In this document: piece after piece, positions 1 to 7,956 of the stretch | How the letters are laid out: each line of letters starts with the position of its first letter | Position numbering within the stretch: the first letter of the stretch is position 1 | From: Rhizobium sp. CCGE 510 | GTDB lineage: Bacteria; Pseudomonadota; Alphaproteobacteria; Rhizobiales; Rhizobiaceae | Assembly (NCBI RefSeq): GCF_000292525.1 | Contig: NZ_AEYF01000044.1 | Span: 124,001 to 188,000 of the forward strand | Direction: 5' to 3' | Length of the DNA: 64,000 nt | Translations under genes and position numbers: made by a program | Notes under the pieces: generated by a model | Database searches by the model: none | What the model saw: only the letters and a program-made list of their open reading frames with translations | What the model was told of the DNA's origin: nothing

Positions 1-176
1 ACCTGGCGGTTCTGCTCGTTGGGTTCATGCGGCGCAAACAGCGGCGCGAAGACCGCGACGACCAGGATGATGGTGAAAACCACGAGGCCGATGACGGCGC
101 CCTTGTTGCGGGAGAAATAGTGCCAGAATTCCGCGAGAGCGGATGGCTGGCCGGTTTTGACGGTGACCGTGCTCAT
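1..176 (-). CDS. dppC: Dipeptide/oligopeptide ABC transporter permease DppC (N-terminal fragment)
   Basis: This is the first 58 codons of an inner-membrane permease; the rest lies beyond the left edge of the window. The fragment starts at an ATG nine bases after the dppB stop and begins MSTVTVKTGQPSALAEF. It contains one hydrophobic segment (about residues 24-46, ending VFAPLFAPHEP), the usual first helix of DppC/OppC permeases before the conserved periplasmic loop. The order dppA-dppB-dppC on one strand is the classic peptide-transporter arrangement, so DppC is inferred to pair with DppB as the second membrane subunit. Substrate (dipeptide, oligopeptide or another compound) cannot be decided from the fragment. 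Confidence 0.85.
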   Translation of the reverse strand, partial: MSTVTVKTGQPSALAEFWHYFSRNKGAVIGLVVFTIILVVAVFAPLFAPHEPNEQNRQ

Positions 177-185
177 GGACCGCTC

Positions 186-1190
186 CTAATGACGAATGCG
201 CGGATTGATGAAGCCGTAGAGGACATCAACAATCAGATTGACCATCATGATGACGCCGGCGATCAGCAAAAGACCGCCCTGGACCACGGCATAATCGCGC
301 TTGAAGACTGAATCGACCATCCATTTGCCGATGCCCGGCCAGGAGAAGATCGTCTCGGTGAGGATGGCGCCGGCAAGGAGAACGCCGATCTGCAGACCGA
401 TGGTGGTGATGACGGGGATCATCGCATTGCGCAGCGCATGCACGCCGACGACGCGCAGCGGCTTCAGGCCCTTCGAACGCGCGGTGCGGACATAATCCTC
501 ACCCAGAACCTCGAGCATCGCCGAGCGCGTCTGGCGGGCGATGACGGCAAGCGGGATGGTCGCCAGCACGATGGTCGGCAGAATGAGATAGCTAACGGCG
601 GAAGAAAACGCCCCCTTTTGGCCGGACAGCAGGCTGTCGATCAGCATGAAGCCGGTGACCGGCTTGAAGAAATACATCAGCGAGATGCGGCCGGAAACAG
701 GCGTCCAGCCGAGATAACCGGAGAAGAAAATGATCAGCAGCAGGCCCCACCAGAAAATCGGCATGGAATAACCGATCAGGGCAACACCCATCACGCTTTG
801 ATCGAACCAGGTGCCTCGCTTGACGGCGGCAAAGATGCCGGCGGGCACGCCAAGACAGACGGCGAGGATGATGGCGCAGAGCGAAAGTTCCAGCGTCGCC
901 GGAAACAGCGTCAGGAACTCGCCGAGAACGGGCCGCTTGGTGACGATCGAAGTACCGAGATCGCCATGCAGCAGTTTTCCGAGATAATCGAAATACTGCA
1001 CATACACAGGCCGGTCGAAGCCGAGATCATGCATGATCTGGGCATGACGCTCCGGCGCCATGACGCGTTCACCCGACAGAAGCATGACGGGATCGCCGGG
1101 AAGCATGCGGATGAAGGAGAAGGCAATCAGGGAAACGCCGAGGAATGTCGGGATCAGCACCGCAAAGCGGCCGATGAAAAAACGCAACAT
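186..1190 (-). CDS. dppB: Dipeptide/oligopeptide ABC transporter permease DppB
   Basis: A 334-aa inner-membrane permease of the BPD_transp_1 family, the normal length for DppB. It starts MLRFFIGRFAVLIP, with a first membrane helix ending at the family-typical MLPGDP segment (about residues 27-33). Four to five further hydrophobic helices follow. A cytoplasmic coupling (EAA-type) loop around residues 228-250 (EDYVRTARSKGLKP) contacts the ATPase. It lies 86 bp downstream of the binding-protein gene dppA and 9 bp upstream of dppC, so the three form one operon on the minus strand. Family assignment is firm; the transported substrate is inferred only from family. Confidence 0.93.
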   Translation of the reverse strand: MLRFFIGRFAVLIPTFLGVSLIAFSFIRMLPGDPVMLLSGERVMAPERHAQIMHDLGFDRPVYVQYFDYLGKLLHGDLGTSIVTKRPVLGEFLTLFPATLELSLCAIILAVCLGVPAGIFAAVKRGTWFDQSVMGVALIGYSMPIFWWGLLLIIFFSGYLGWTPVSGRISLMYFFKPVTGFMLIDSLLSGQKGAFSSAVSYLILPTIVLATIPLAVIARQTRSAMLEVLGEDYVRTARSKGLKPLRVVGVHALRNAMIPVITTIGLQIGVLLAGAILTETIFSWPGIGKWMVDSVFKRDYAVVQGGLLLIAGVIMMVNLIVDVLYGFINPRIRH

Positions 1191-1209
1191 GGCAGATGTC
1201 CAATAGTTT

Positions 1210-1237
1210 CCGGCGGTCAGGAGCTCCTGACCGCCGG
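1210..1237 (-). other. Perfect 28-bp palindrome between dppA and dppB
   Basis: A perfect GC-rich inverted repeat (14-bp arms meeting at GAGCTC) lies in the 86-bp gap after the dppA stop. No T-run follows on the minus strand, so it is more likely an mRNA-stabilising or partially attenuating hairpin than a full terminator. Such hairpins after binding-protein genes commonly raise binding-protein yield relative to permeases. Confidence 0.7.
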
Positions 1238-1276
1238 CTGCGCCCAGCTCTGCCGGGCATTCTTACATTATTCTGG

Positions 1277-2872
1277 TTATTCGGAAACGTCGACGCCGTC
1301 GAAGCGGTGAATGCCGAGCGGATCCATGAAGAAGCCGGTGACCTTCTTGCTCATCGGAACGAAGACGAGCGAGTGATCGAGGGTCGCCCAGGGGGCTTCC
1401 TTCTTGAAGATCAGCTGCGCCTGCTCATAGGCCTTGGTGCGCTCGCCGACATCGGCGGTCAGCTTGGCCTTGGTCATCAGTTCGTCGTATTCCTTGTTGC
1501 ACCACTGAGCGCGGTTGTTGCCGCCGACGGCGTCGCAGCCGAGCAGCGTATCCATGAAGTTATCCGGGTCGCCGTTGTCGCCGGTCCAGCCGAGGATGAC
1601 GGCGCCGTCGCGCTTCACGTCGGAGGAGAGCTTCAGATATTCGGCCCATTCATGGGTGACGATCTCGACCTTGACGCCAGCCTTGGCGAAGTCGGCCTGC
1701 ATCAGTTCAGCGGCACGGCGGGCATTCAGCATATACGGACGCGACACCGGCATTGCCCAGATCTTCATGCTGAGATCCTTGACGCCAGCATCGGCAAGAG
1801 CCTTCTTGGCGGCATCCGGATCGTACTTGTCGTCCTGAACAGCGTCGTTATAGGACCACATCGTCGGCGGGATCGGGTTCTTGGCAACGGCGGCCGCACC
1901 CTGGAAGACGGCGTCGATGATCGCCTGCTTGTTGATCGCCATGTTGAGGGCGCGGCGAACTTCCGGCTTGTCGAACGGAGCCATCTGCGTGTTGTAGGCG
2001 AGGAAGCCGACATTGAGACCGGCCTGTTCCATCACCGTCAGTTTGTCATCCTTCTTCAGTTCGGGAACGTCGGCGGCATTCGGATAGGGGATCAGGTGGC
2101 ATTCGCCGGCCTTCAGCTTCTGGGCGCGGACAGCCGCATCAGAGGTGATGGCGAAAACCAGATCGTCGATCTTTTCCTTGCCCTTGAAATAAGTTTCGTT
2201 GGCCTTGTAGCGGATGACGGCATCCGGCTGGTAAGCGACGAAGGTGAAGGGACCGGTGCCGAGCGGCTGCTGGTTGAGCTGCGCCATCTTGCCGTCGGCG
2301 GCAAGCTTGTCGGCATATTCCTTGGAAACGATCGAGGCGAAATCCATGGCCAAATCGGCGAGGAACGGCGCTTCGGGATGGTTGAGCGTGAACTTGACGG
2401 TGAGGTCGTCGACCTTTTCGACCGACTTGATCAGATCCGGGAAGCCCATGCCGGCGGCGTATTCGTACGAACCGCCCTCGACATACTTGTTCCACGGGTT
2501 GTCGGATTTCAGCTGGCGCTCGAAGGAGAACACGACGTCGTCGGCGTTGAAATCGCGCGTCGGCGTGAAGAAGTCGGTGGTCTGGTACTTGACGCCGGGA
2601 TGAAGCTTGAAGGTGTATTGCGTGCCGTCGGCCGAAACGCTCCAGCTGTCAGCCAGGCCCGGCTCGATCTCGGTGCCGCCATGCTTGAATTCGACGAGGC
2701 GGCTATAGACCGTGCGCGACGACGCGTCGAAGGTTGTGCCTGCCGTATAGAGGCTCGGGTCGAAGCCTTCCGGCGAGCCCTCGGAGCAATAAACAAGGGT
2801 CTTGGACCAGGCCGACGTCGCCATGACCGAAATCAGGGCCGTCGCTGCCAGCATGACAGAGATCTTTTTCAT
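1277..2872 (-). CDS. dppA: Periplasmic dipeptide-binding protein DppA (SBP family 5)
   Basis: A 531-aa solute-binding protein of the SBP_bac_5 family, the usual length for DppA. The first 23 residues (MKKISVMLAATALISVMATS...) form a Sec signal peptide with cleavage probably after AWS or shortly after. The mature start KTLVYCSEGSPEGFDPS is typical of DppA, with its conserved CSEGSPEGF segment. The protein would capture peptides (or haem/ALA, which some DppA proteins also bind) in the periplasm and deliver them to DppBC. It is the first gene of the dppABC operon and is separated from dppB by a perfect palindrome. Family is certain; ligand is inferred. Confidence 0.93.
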   Translation of the reverse strand: MKKISVMLAATALISVMATSAWSKTLVYCSEGSPEGFDPSLYTAGTTFDASSRTVYSRLVEFKHGGTEIEPGLADSWSVSADGTQYTFKLHPGVKYQTTDFFTPTRDFNADDVVFSFERQLKSDNPWNKYVEGGSYEYAAGMGFPDLIKSVEKVDDLTVKFTLNHPEAPFLADLAMDFASIVSKEYADKLAADGKMAQLNQQPLGTGPFTFVAYQPDAVIRYKANETYFKGKEKIDDLVFAITSDAAVRAQKLKAGECHLIPYPNAADVPELKKDDKLTVMEQAGLNVGFLAYNTQMAPFDKPEVRRALNMAINKQAIIDAVFQGAAAVAKNPIPPTMWSYNDAVQDDKYDPDAAKKALADAGVKDLSMKIWAMPVSRPYMLNARRAAELMQADFAKAGVKVEIVTHEWAEYLKLSSDVKRDGAVILGWTGDNGDPDNFMDTLLGCDAVGGNNRAQWCNKEYDELMTKAKLTADVGERTKAYEQAQLIFKKEAPWATLDHSLVFVPMSKKVTGFFMDPLGIHRFDGVDVSE

Positions 2873-3177
2873 AATATTGTTTCCCGGTTGTTCTTTTTTG
2901 ATGTCTGGAGACCGAAGATTGGCATCCCGATCGACGGTCGATGGAACGATATTTATCTACTGAAAGCAACGGGCTACGCAGAAAATTTTTCCACTTGGTC
3001 AATTTTAGAAATTTTCCGTCAAAAATCAGCCTCATTCGGACATATTCGGATAAAAACGTCCCGAAATTCGTCGTATTTTGGATAATTGCGCCTCTTAAGC
3101 GTGTCGCGATCGATCGGATTCGCCTGCTACGCGTGGATGTTTATCTCTTGCCGAGCCCGCGAGACGCGGCAAAACAA
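2873..3177. other. AT-rich intergenic region upstream of dppA
   Basis: About 300 bp without a convincing gene, between the rirA terminator and the dppA start. It is markedly AT-rich (runs such as AAAATTTTT near 2980 and TTTTAGAAATTTTC near 3005) and must contain the dppA promoter on the minus strand. I see no repeat, tRNA or recognisable riboswitch in it. Confidence 0.5.
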
Positions 3178-3207
3178 AAACCGCGATTGCCGGGGCAACC
3201 GCGGTTT
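3178..3207 (-). terminator. Rho-independent terminator of rirA
   Basis: Inverted repeat AAACCGCG...CGCGGTTT with an inner TTGCC/GGCAA stem. On the minus strand it is followed by a T-rich run (TTTTTGTTTT). It lies 25 bp after the rirA stop. Confidence 0.85.
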
Positions 3208-3232
3208 CAAAACTCTGTCCTGCTGTTTAAAT

Positions 3233-3715
3233 TCAGGCGGCGGGCGCAACGATCGCCGGTTTGCGATATGGCTGCTCGCCGGTAATTCCGAGAAGGAAAT
3301 TGATCTGCGGACGCGCCTTGACCAGGTCGTCGATGGAATATTCCGACAGCACCGCGAAGAAGGCGTTGAGCGCCTTACGCAGCGCCGAATTCAGGCCGCA
3401 GCTGTCGACCAGCGGGCATTCGACCACGCCGTCATCCTCGAAGCATTCAGCCATGGCGAAACTGTCTTCCGTCACCCGAACGACGTCGAAGAGCGTGATG
3501 TCGGCCGCCGGCTTGCCCAAGCGCACGCCGCCATTGCGACCGCGCACGGTTTCAACCAGGCCTGCCTTGTTCAGCGGCTGAAGGATCTTGAAAAGGAAGA
3601 GCTCGGAAACGCCGTAAGCCCTGGCGATTTCTGGAATCCGGCTCAGGTGCCCGTCATTGGCAGCACAATACATCAACATGCGAACCGCATAGTTGGTCTG
3701 CTTCGTCAACCGCAT
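3233..3715 (-). CDS. rirA: Rhizobial iron regulator RirA (Rrf2 family)
   Basis: A 160-aa Rrf2-family Fe-S transcription regulator. The N-terminal winged helix (residues 1-60, MRLTKQTNYAVRMLMYCAAN) and the ETVRGRNGGVRL wing are typical of RirA. Three cysteines in AECFEDDGVVECPLVDSCGL (C91, C99, C105) are the expected cluster ligands. In rhizobia RirA represses iron-uptake genes when iron is sufficient. The start is supported by the SD sequence AGGAGA upstream of the ATG. The gene is monocistronic, with its own promoter and terminator, and a TGA-N9-TCA element upstream suggests autoregulation or iron control. Identification as RirA rather than another Rrf2 protein rests on overall similarity and cysteine spacing. 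Confidence 0.95.
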   Translation of the reverse strand: MRLTKQTNYAVRMLMYCAANDGHLSRIPEIARAYGVSELFLFKILQPLNKAGLVETVRGRNGGVRLGKPAADITLFDVVRVTEDSFAMAECFEDDGVVECPLVDSCGLNSALRKALNAFFAVLSEYSIDDLVKARPQINFLLGITGEQPYRKPAIVAPAA

Positions 3716-3746
3716 GCCGATCTCCTGACTCGTGCCTGTTCGGACC

Positions 3747-3800
3747 TATATAGGCGGTTTGGTAGTTTTGAACAATTCCAAAATATGAAATTCGCATTCA
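3747..3800 (-). promoter_or_regulatory. rirA promoter with iron-responsive operator (TGA-N9-TCA)
   Basis: Read on the minus strand, a TTGTTC box (3770-3775) and a TATATA box (3747-3752) are separated by exactly 17 bp. Just upstream, 3786-3800 matches TGA-N9-TCA, the rhizobial iron-responsive operator consensus. The boxes are seen directly; use by RirA is inferred. Confidence 0.6.
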
Positions 3801-3871
3801 GCTTATGAGGCCATTTGCCGCGACGTCAAATCCTGCTCCAGGCGCCGAACTTCAGTTCCAACAGATCGAAC

Positions 3872-3896
3872 AAAACGGGGGCCAAAAAGGCCCCCG
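3872..3896 (-). terminator. Rho-independent terminator downstream of mmsA
   Basis: Hairpin CGGGGGCC-AAAAA-GGCCCCCG at 3876-3896, followed on the minus strand by TTTTG. It lies 27 bp after the mmsA stop. Confidence 0.85.
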
Positions 3897-3922
3897 AATT
3901 ACAGATCGATCTATCCTTCAGA

Positions 3923-5419
3923 TCACTTCATCGTCGGCATGACGAATTCGGCGCCGCTCTTGATGCCGGAGGGCCAGCGGGCGGTGACGGTCTTGGTCTT
4001 CGTCCAGAACTTGATCGAGTCCGTGCCGTGCTGGTTGAGGTCGCCGAAGCTCGAGGCCTTCCAGCCGCCGAAGGAGTGGTAGGCGAGCGGAACCGGGATC
4101 GGAACGTTGATACCGATCATGCCGATATTGATGCGCGAGGCGAAATCGCGGGCGGCATCGCCGTCACGGGTGTAGATCGCGACGCCGTTGCCGTATTCGT
4201 GCTTCATCGGCAGCGACAGCGCCTCTTCGTAGTTCTCTGCGCGAACGACGGAGAGAACCGGTCCGAAGATCTCGGTCTTGTAGATGTCCATCTCAGGCGT
4301 GACGTGATCGAACAGGCAGCCGCCGACAAAGTAGCCGTCTTCATAACCCTGGAGCTTGAAGTCGCGGCCGTCGACGAGGAGCTTGGCGCCTTCCTCGACG
4401 CCGCGGTCGATCAGGCCGCGAACACGGTTATAAGCGTCCTTGGTGACGAGCGGGCCGAGGTCGGCCTGGTCGTCGGTGTAGGGGCCGATGCGCAGCGATT
4501 CGATCTTCGGGATCAGCTTTTCGACGAGGCGATTGGCGGTGTCCTCGCCGACCGGAACGGCAACCGAGATCGCCATGCAGCGCTCGCCGGCCGAGCCGTA
4601 GCCTGCGCCCATCAGCGCGTTGACGGCCTGATCCATATCGGCGTCCGGCATGATGATCATGTGGTTCTTGGCGCCGCCGAAGCACTGGGCGCGCTTGCCG
4701 TTCATCGCCGCGGTACCATAGACGTAGCGGGCGATCGGCGTCGAGCCGACGAAGGAGACGGCGCCGATATCCGGATCGGCGAGGATCGCATCGACGGCAC
4801 CCTTGTCGCCATTGACGACGTTGAGAATGCCGGCGGGAAGACCGGCCTCGATCATCAGTTCGGCAAGACGGATCGGCAGGGAAGGATCACGCTCGGAGGG
4901 CTTGAGGATGAAGGCATTGCCGCAAGCGATCGCCGGGGCGAACATCCACATCGGGATCATGCCGGGGAAGTTGAAGGGGGTGATGCCGGCGCCGATGCCG
5001 ACCGGCTGGCGGATCGAATACATGTCGATCGCCGGCCCGGCGCCCTCGGTGAACTCACCCTTGGACAAATGCGGAATGCCGCAGACGAATTCGCAGACTT
5101 CGAGGCCGCGGATGACGTCACCCTTGGCATCCTCGATCGTCTTGCCGTGCTCCTTGGAGAGCATTTCGGCAAGCTCGTCCATGTGCTTGTTCAGGAGTTC
5201 GACAAACTTGAAGAAGACGCGGGCGCGGCGCTGCGGATTGGTGGCGGCCCATTTCGGCTGCGCTGCCTTGGCATTTTCGACGGCGGCGCGCAATTCCTCG
5301 ACGCTTGCGAGCGCGACCGTCGCCTGCACTTCGCCCGTTGCCGGATTATAGACATTGCTGACGCGGCCGCTGGTGCCCGCAACCTGCTTGCCGCCGATGA
5401 AATGACCGATCTCATGCAT
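3923..5419 (-). CDS. mmsA: Methylmalonate-semialdehyde dehydrogenase (CoA-acylating)
   Basis: A 498-aa aldehyde dehydrogenase of the MmsA/IolA subfamily, which converts (methyl)malonate semialdehyde to propionyl-CoA or acetyl-CoA with NAD and CoA in valine or inositol catabolism. Visible hallmarks are the cofactor segment PFNFPGMIPMWMF (148-160), FILKPSERDPS (170-180) and the catalytic cysteine C281 in GERCMA. This subfamily lacks the general-base glutamate of ordinary aldehyde dehydrogenases; the corresponding QCFGGAKNH segment (246-253) fits that. SD: AGGAGG before the ATG. It is divergent from a small monooxygenase-fold gene and a LysR gene at 5594-6786, which is the likely regulator pair. 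Confidence 0.95.
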   Translation of the reverse strand: MHEIGHFIGGKQVAGTSGRVSNVYNPATGEVQATVALASVEELRAAVENAKAAQPKWAATNPQRRARVFFKFVELLNKHMDELAEMLSKEHGKTIEDAKGDVIRGLEVCEFVCGIPHLSKGEFTEGAGPAIDMYSIRQPVGIGAGITPFNFPGMIPMWMFAPAIACGNAFILKPSERDPSLPIRLAELMIEAGLPAGILNVVNGDKGAVDAILADPDIGAVSFVGSTPIARYVYGTAAMNGKRAQCFGGAKNHMIIMPDADMDQAVNALMGAGYGSAGERCMAISVAVPVGEDTANRLVEKLIPKIESLRIGPYTDDQADLGPLVTKDAYNRVRGLIDRGVEEGAKLLVDGRDFKLQGYEDGYFVGGCLFDHVTPEMDIYKTEIFGPVLSVVRAENYEEALSLPMKHEYGNGVAIYTRDGDAARDFASRINIGMIGINVPIPVPLAYHSFGGWKASSFGDLNQHGTDSIKFWTKTKTVTARWPSGIKSGAEFVMPTMK

Positions 5420-5593
5420 GGGATGTTCCTCCTGTTATTTGATGACCCACAGTCGCACTTCAATTTGCACAAATCAATGCGCTGATATAAGTAACCGTTG
5501 TGCGTATATTGTAGCTCTGCCGATGTGCCCGACGCTGCTGCTTCAAATTTGGCACGACATGCAGACAAGTCAAATCCAAGGAGAGGTAAACCG

Positions 5594-5908
5594 ATGCGCT
5601 GGGAACCTGTCGTCAGAATGGCGGAGTTGGAGATCGATCCGGACAGGCTTGAAGCCTATCGCGCATTGCTCACCGAAGAAATCGAGGCCTCGGTCGCGCT
5701 GGAAGACGGCGTCCTTTCGCTCAGCGCTGTTGCCATCAGGGACAATCCAAACCGGATCCGAATTCTCGAAGTCTATGCCGACCAGCCGGCTTACGAGGCC
5801 CATCTGCGGACACCGCATTTCCTCAAATACAAGAGCGAGACGGCCGGCATGGTGACATCGCTGACGCTGATCGAGGTCGATCCGATTGCAATGCGGGCCA
5901 AACCATGA
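5594..5908 (+). CDS. Antibiotic-biosynthesis-monooxygenase (ABM/YgiN-like) domain protein
   Basis: A 104-aa single-domain protein starting MRWEPVVRMAELEI. The ATG at 5594 is chosen because AAGGAGAGG lies seven bases upstream; an earlier in-frame start at 5498 has no SD. The pattern of an N-terminal strand, an acid-rich helix (PDRLEAYRALLTEEIE), an ILEVYAD strand and YEAHLRTPHFLKYK is typical of the dimeric ferredoxin-like ABM fold. The HLRTPHF segment is especially characteristic. These enzymes act as small quinol monooxygenases or have unknown roles. Its stop overlaps the start of the LysR gene (ATGA), so the two are translationally coupled. Confidence 0.8.
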   Translation: MRWEPVVRMAELEIDPDRLEAYRALLTEEIEASVALEDGVLSLSAVAIRDNPNRIRILEVYADQPAYEAHLRTPHFLKYKSETAGMVTSLTLIEVDPIAMRAKP

Positions 5909-6786
5909 ATTGGGACGATGTCCGGATTTTCCTCGCCGTCGCCCGCACCGGGCAGATCCTTGCCGCCTCGAAGCGGCTGGGGCTTAATCACGCCACGCTC
6001 TCGCGTCGACTGACCTCGCTGGAAGAAGCATTGAAGACGCGGCTTTTCATTCGCCGCACGAATGGCTGCGAGCTGACGGCCGAAGGCGAAGTGTTCCTGG
6101 CATCGGCGGAGCGGATGGAAACGGAAATGCTCGCCGCGCAAGCCAAGCTCGGCCACACCGATACGGCGATTGCCGGGACGGTGCGCGTCGGCGCGCCGGA
6201 TGGGTTCGGTGTTTCCTTTCTTGCGCCGCGCATGGGCCGGCTGATCGAGCGCCATCCGGCGCTGAAGATCCAGCTTGTACCGGTGCCACGCTCCTTCTCG
6301 CTGTCGCAGCGCGAGGCCGATATCGCCATCACTTTGGAACGGCCCGAACAGGGCCGGCTCGTCTCGTCCAAGCTCACCGACTACACGCTCGGCCTCTATG
6401 CCTCGGGCGATTACCTCGCCTCCCGGGGCACGCCCGGTGATATCGACGCGCTGAAGGCGCATCCACGCATCGGTTATGTCGAAGACCTGATCTTCACCGC
6501 CTCGCTGAATTTCTCCGGCGCGGTGATGCGTAGCTGGGATGCGAGCTTCGAGATCTCGACGTCGATCGGGCAGACGGAAGCGGTGCGATCAGGCGCCGGC
6601 GTCGGCATCCTCCACGATTATATCGCCCGGCAATATCCCGAACTCCAGCGCATCCTGCCTGAGGTTTCGATAAGGCGGGCCTACTGGACGACCTATCACG
6701 AAACGGCGCGCGACCTCGTGCGCGTCAGGAGCGTCGTCGATTTCCTGCAGGAACTCGTCAGCGCCGAACGGCAGATCTTTCTTTAA
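5905..6786 (+). CDS. LysR-family transcriptional regulator
   Basis: A 293-aa LysR regulator. The N-terminal winged helix-turn-helix spans residues 1-60 (MNWDDVRIFLAVARTGQILAA, then LNHATLSRRLTSLEEAL). The remainder is a substrate-binding-fold effector domain. It starts within the stop codon of the ABM gene (ATGA overlap) and is divergent from mmsA. It is therefore a candidate regulator of both, which would fit LysR control of the adjacent catabolic gene. No effector can be named from the sequence. It ends tail-to-tail with the small gene at 6783-6950, overlapping it by 4 bp. Confidence 0.9.
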   Translation: MNWDDVRIFLAVARTGQILAASKRLGLNHATLSRRLTSLEEALKTRLFIRRTNGCELTAEGEVFLASAERMETEMLAAQAKLGHTDTAIAGTVRVGAPDGFGVSFLAPRMGRLIERHPALKIQLVPVPRSFSLSQREADIAITLERPEQGRLVSSKLTDYTLGLYASGDYLASRGTPGDIDALKAHPRIGYVEDLIFTASLNFSGAVMRSWDASFEISTSIGQTEAVRSGAGVGILHDYIARQYPELQRILPEVSIRRAYWTTYHETARDLVRVRSVVDFLQELVSAERQIFL

Positions 6787-6950
6787 ACGCCGCGGACATG
6801 CCTTGCCGGCTCGTCGTTCTCATCGGGATTGGGAACCGGCGCCTCGTCAGGGAGCCTATCCGGCTCGGGTTCGGTGATCGGCGGCACCGGCCTCCAGCCG
6901 GGTGCCGGCATCGGCGGCTGATCGGGAATAGGTTCGTTGGGCACGGACAT
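6783..6950 (-). CDS. Small proline-rich hypothetical protein
   Basis: A 55-aa protein of unknown function beginning MSVPNEPIPDQPPMPAPG and very rich in Pro, Glu and Asp (motifs PVPPITEPEP and EAPVPNPDEN). It has no membrane segment or known domain and is probably disordered. The start at 6950 is preferred over one nine codons upstream because GGGAGG lies five bases before it. It follows the DUF4174 gene by 49 bp on the same strand, so the two could be cotranscribed. Base composition matches the host. Confidence 0.65.
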   Translation of the reverse strand: MSVPNEPIPDQPPMPAPGWRPVPPITEPEPDRLPDEAPVPNPDENDEPARHVRGV

Positions 6951-6999
6951 GACCGCCTCCCTTTTCACAATGTTCAATTAAACTGACATTCGGCCGGGA

Positions 7000-7437
7000 T
7001 TATCTGTCCGGCTTCAGCGATTCGGCAGCGCGCATCGGCATGCTGTCGATGATGGCGAAAAGCTCGCCATCGGTGATCGGCTCGCTGAGCTTGAGCTTCA
7101 CCGTGCCGTCCTTGCCGACAAGGAAGGCGGCGAATTCCCCGATCTCCGCCACTTCCAGATCGCGGCGGATGGCTTCGCCGTCGAGACCGTGCGCTGCACC
7201 GAAAACCTGCCGGACAGCTGCGCCTGAGATCTTGAGCACCACCATGTCACGCTCGTCGAGGGCCGCGCGGTTGGCCAACAACTGATTTTCCTGGCGGGCG
7301 GCGCGGGCATTGTCCTTGTCGGCGAAGATGACGAAGACGCGGTTCTTCCACTGGAAGGCAGCAAGGCTTTCGACCGGCGCATAAGCGCTGTTGGTCTCGT
7401 CGATTTTCGTCGCGCCGTAGAGAAGGGTTTTCGACAT
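7000..7437 (-). CDS. DUF4174 domain protein
   Basis: A 145-aa protein matching the DUF4174 pattern: an N-terminal QWKNRVFVIFADKDNARAAR segment (residues 29-48) and a C-terminal GKDGTVKLKLSEP block (about 113-125). This fold resembles a thioredoxin-like or peroxiredoxin-like core without catalytic cysteines; the function is unknown. The start MSKTLLYGATK at 7437 is chosen because GGGAGA lies upstream; a reading frame continuing to 7770 runs into the foreign island and its repeat and has no SD. It is the last native gene before the left island boundary at 7519. Confidence 0.75.
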   Translation of the reverse strand: MSKTLLYGATKIDETNSAYAPVESLAAFQWKNRVFVIFADKDNARAARQENQLLANRAALDERDMVVLKISGAAVRQVFGAAHGLDGEAIRRDLEVAEIGEFAAFLVGKDGTVKLKLSEPITDGELFAIIDSMPMRAAESLKPDR

Positions 7438-7518
7438 GCATATTCTCCCGTTAACTTGGAGAACGGCGTGAGGCGGCATGGGTTCCATCGAAAGGTCGGG
7501 AACCGGGTTTTCGTTTTG

Positions 7519-7546
7519 ATCGTGTGGGGGAGATGGCACGGCTGGG
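7519..7546. repeat. Left boundary repeat (att-like copy of the tRNA-His 3' end and flank)
   Basis: This 28-bp stretch matches 9692-9719 at 26 of 28 positions. The first 18 bases (7519-7536 = 9692-9709) are identical and the two differences are both C/T transitions. The right copy covers the last 13 bases of tRNA-His, including CCA, plus 15 bases of downstream flank. This is the pattern left by site-specific integration at a tRNA 3' end. Confidence 0.65.
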
Positions 7547-7661
7547 AGCTCAGACCGATGACTGGCGGCCAACGGAATTAAATGTGGAAGACTGCGCGCA
7601 GTCCTTGCTTGAATATTGACGCAGCAATCGCACGTTAATAGTGTACCGAATCTGAGCTTTA

Positions 7662-7786
7662 GGCAGGACTCGCGGCGGGCGTCATTTCCGTCGGGACCGA
7701 GGGTCAATGCCACGGCGATGCGACAACGAGAGTTGCCGTACGCGTCGCGCGGAACGGGCCGAAAGGTCACGCTGCGGGGAACAGGA
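7662..7786 (+). repeat. 125-bp perfect direct repeat, copy 1
   Basis: Identical to 8031-8155 over all 125 bases; the offset is 369 bp, a multiple of three. Flanking bases on both sides differ (A versus T before, C versus G after), so the repeat has sharp edges. A TAG (7660-7662) lies directly before it in the frame used by the small ORF. That frame then stays open from 7663 to 8220, but 7663-7899 contains no ATG, GTG or TTG codon. No gene with an SD sequence is evident over this copy. Confidence 0.95.
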
Positions 7787-7956
7787 CCGACACGTCCGAG
7801 ACGATATCTTTAGCTGTAACCTTTACCATCAAGGGTACCTGTTGGGCGGCTAGTAGCATTTATTTCACGGGCGGGCCGGAGCCGGATGCGTCTTCGACCT
7901 TGTCAGGCAGGCCAAAAAGCGTAGCCTTGCCGGGAAGAGAGGATGACGAGCATGAC

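Noticed and set aside
1196..3085. Long plus-strand frame opposite dppA
   Set aside because: Antisense shadow of the GC-rich dppA gene; composition rich in Arg/Gly/Val/Asp with no domain. The same holds for many other long opposite-strand frames such as those at 36719-38533 and 38997-40844.
7000..7770. 256-codon extended reading of the DUF4174 gene
   Set aside because: The extra 111 codons run through the island boundary and repeat copy 1; the DUF4174 start with SD is at 7437.
7616..7813. Plus-strand 65-codon frame over repeat copy 1
   Set aside because: No SD, amino acid sequence only reflects the repeat in the RT-type frame, and the frame does not connect to the RT gene.
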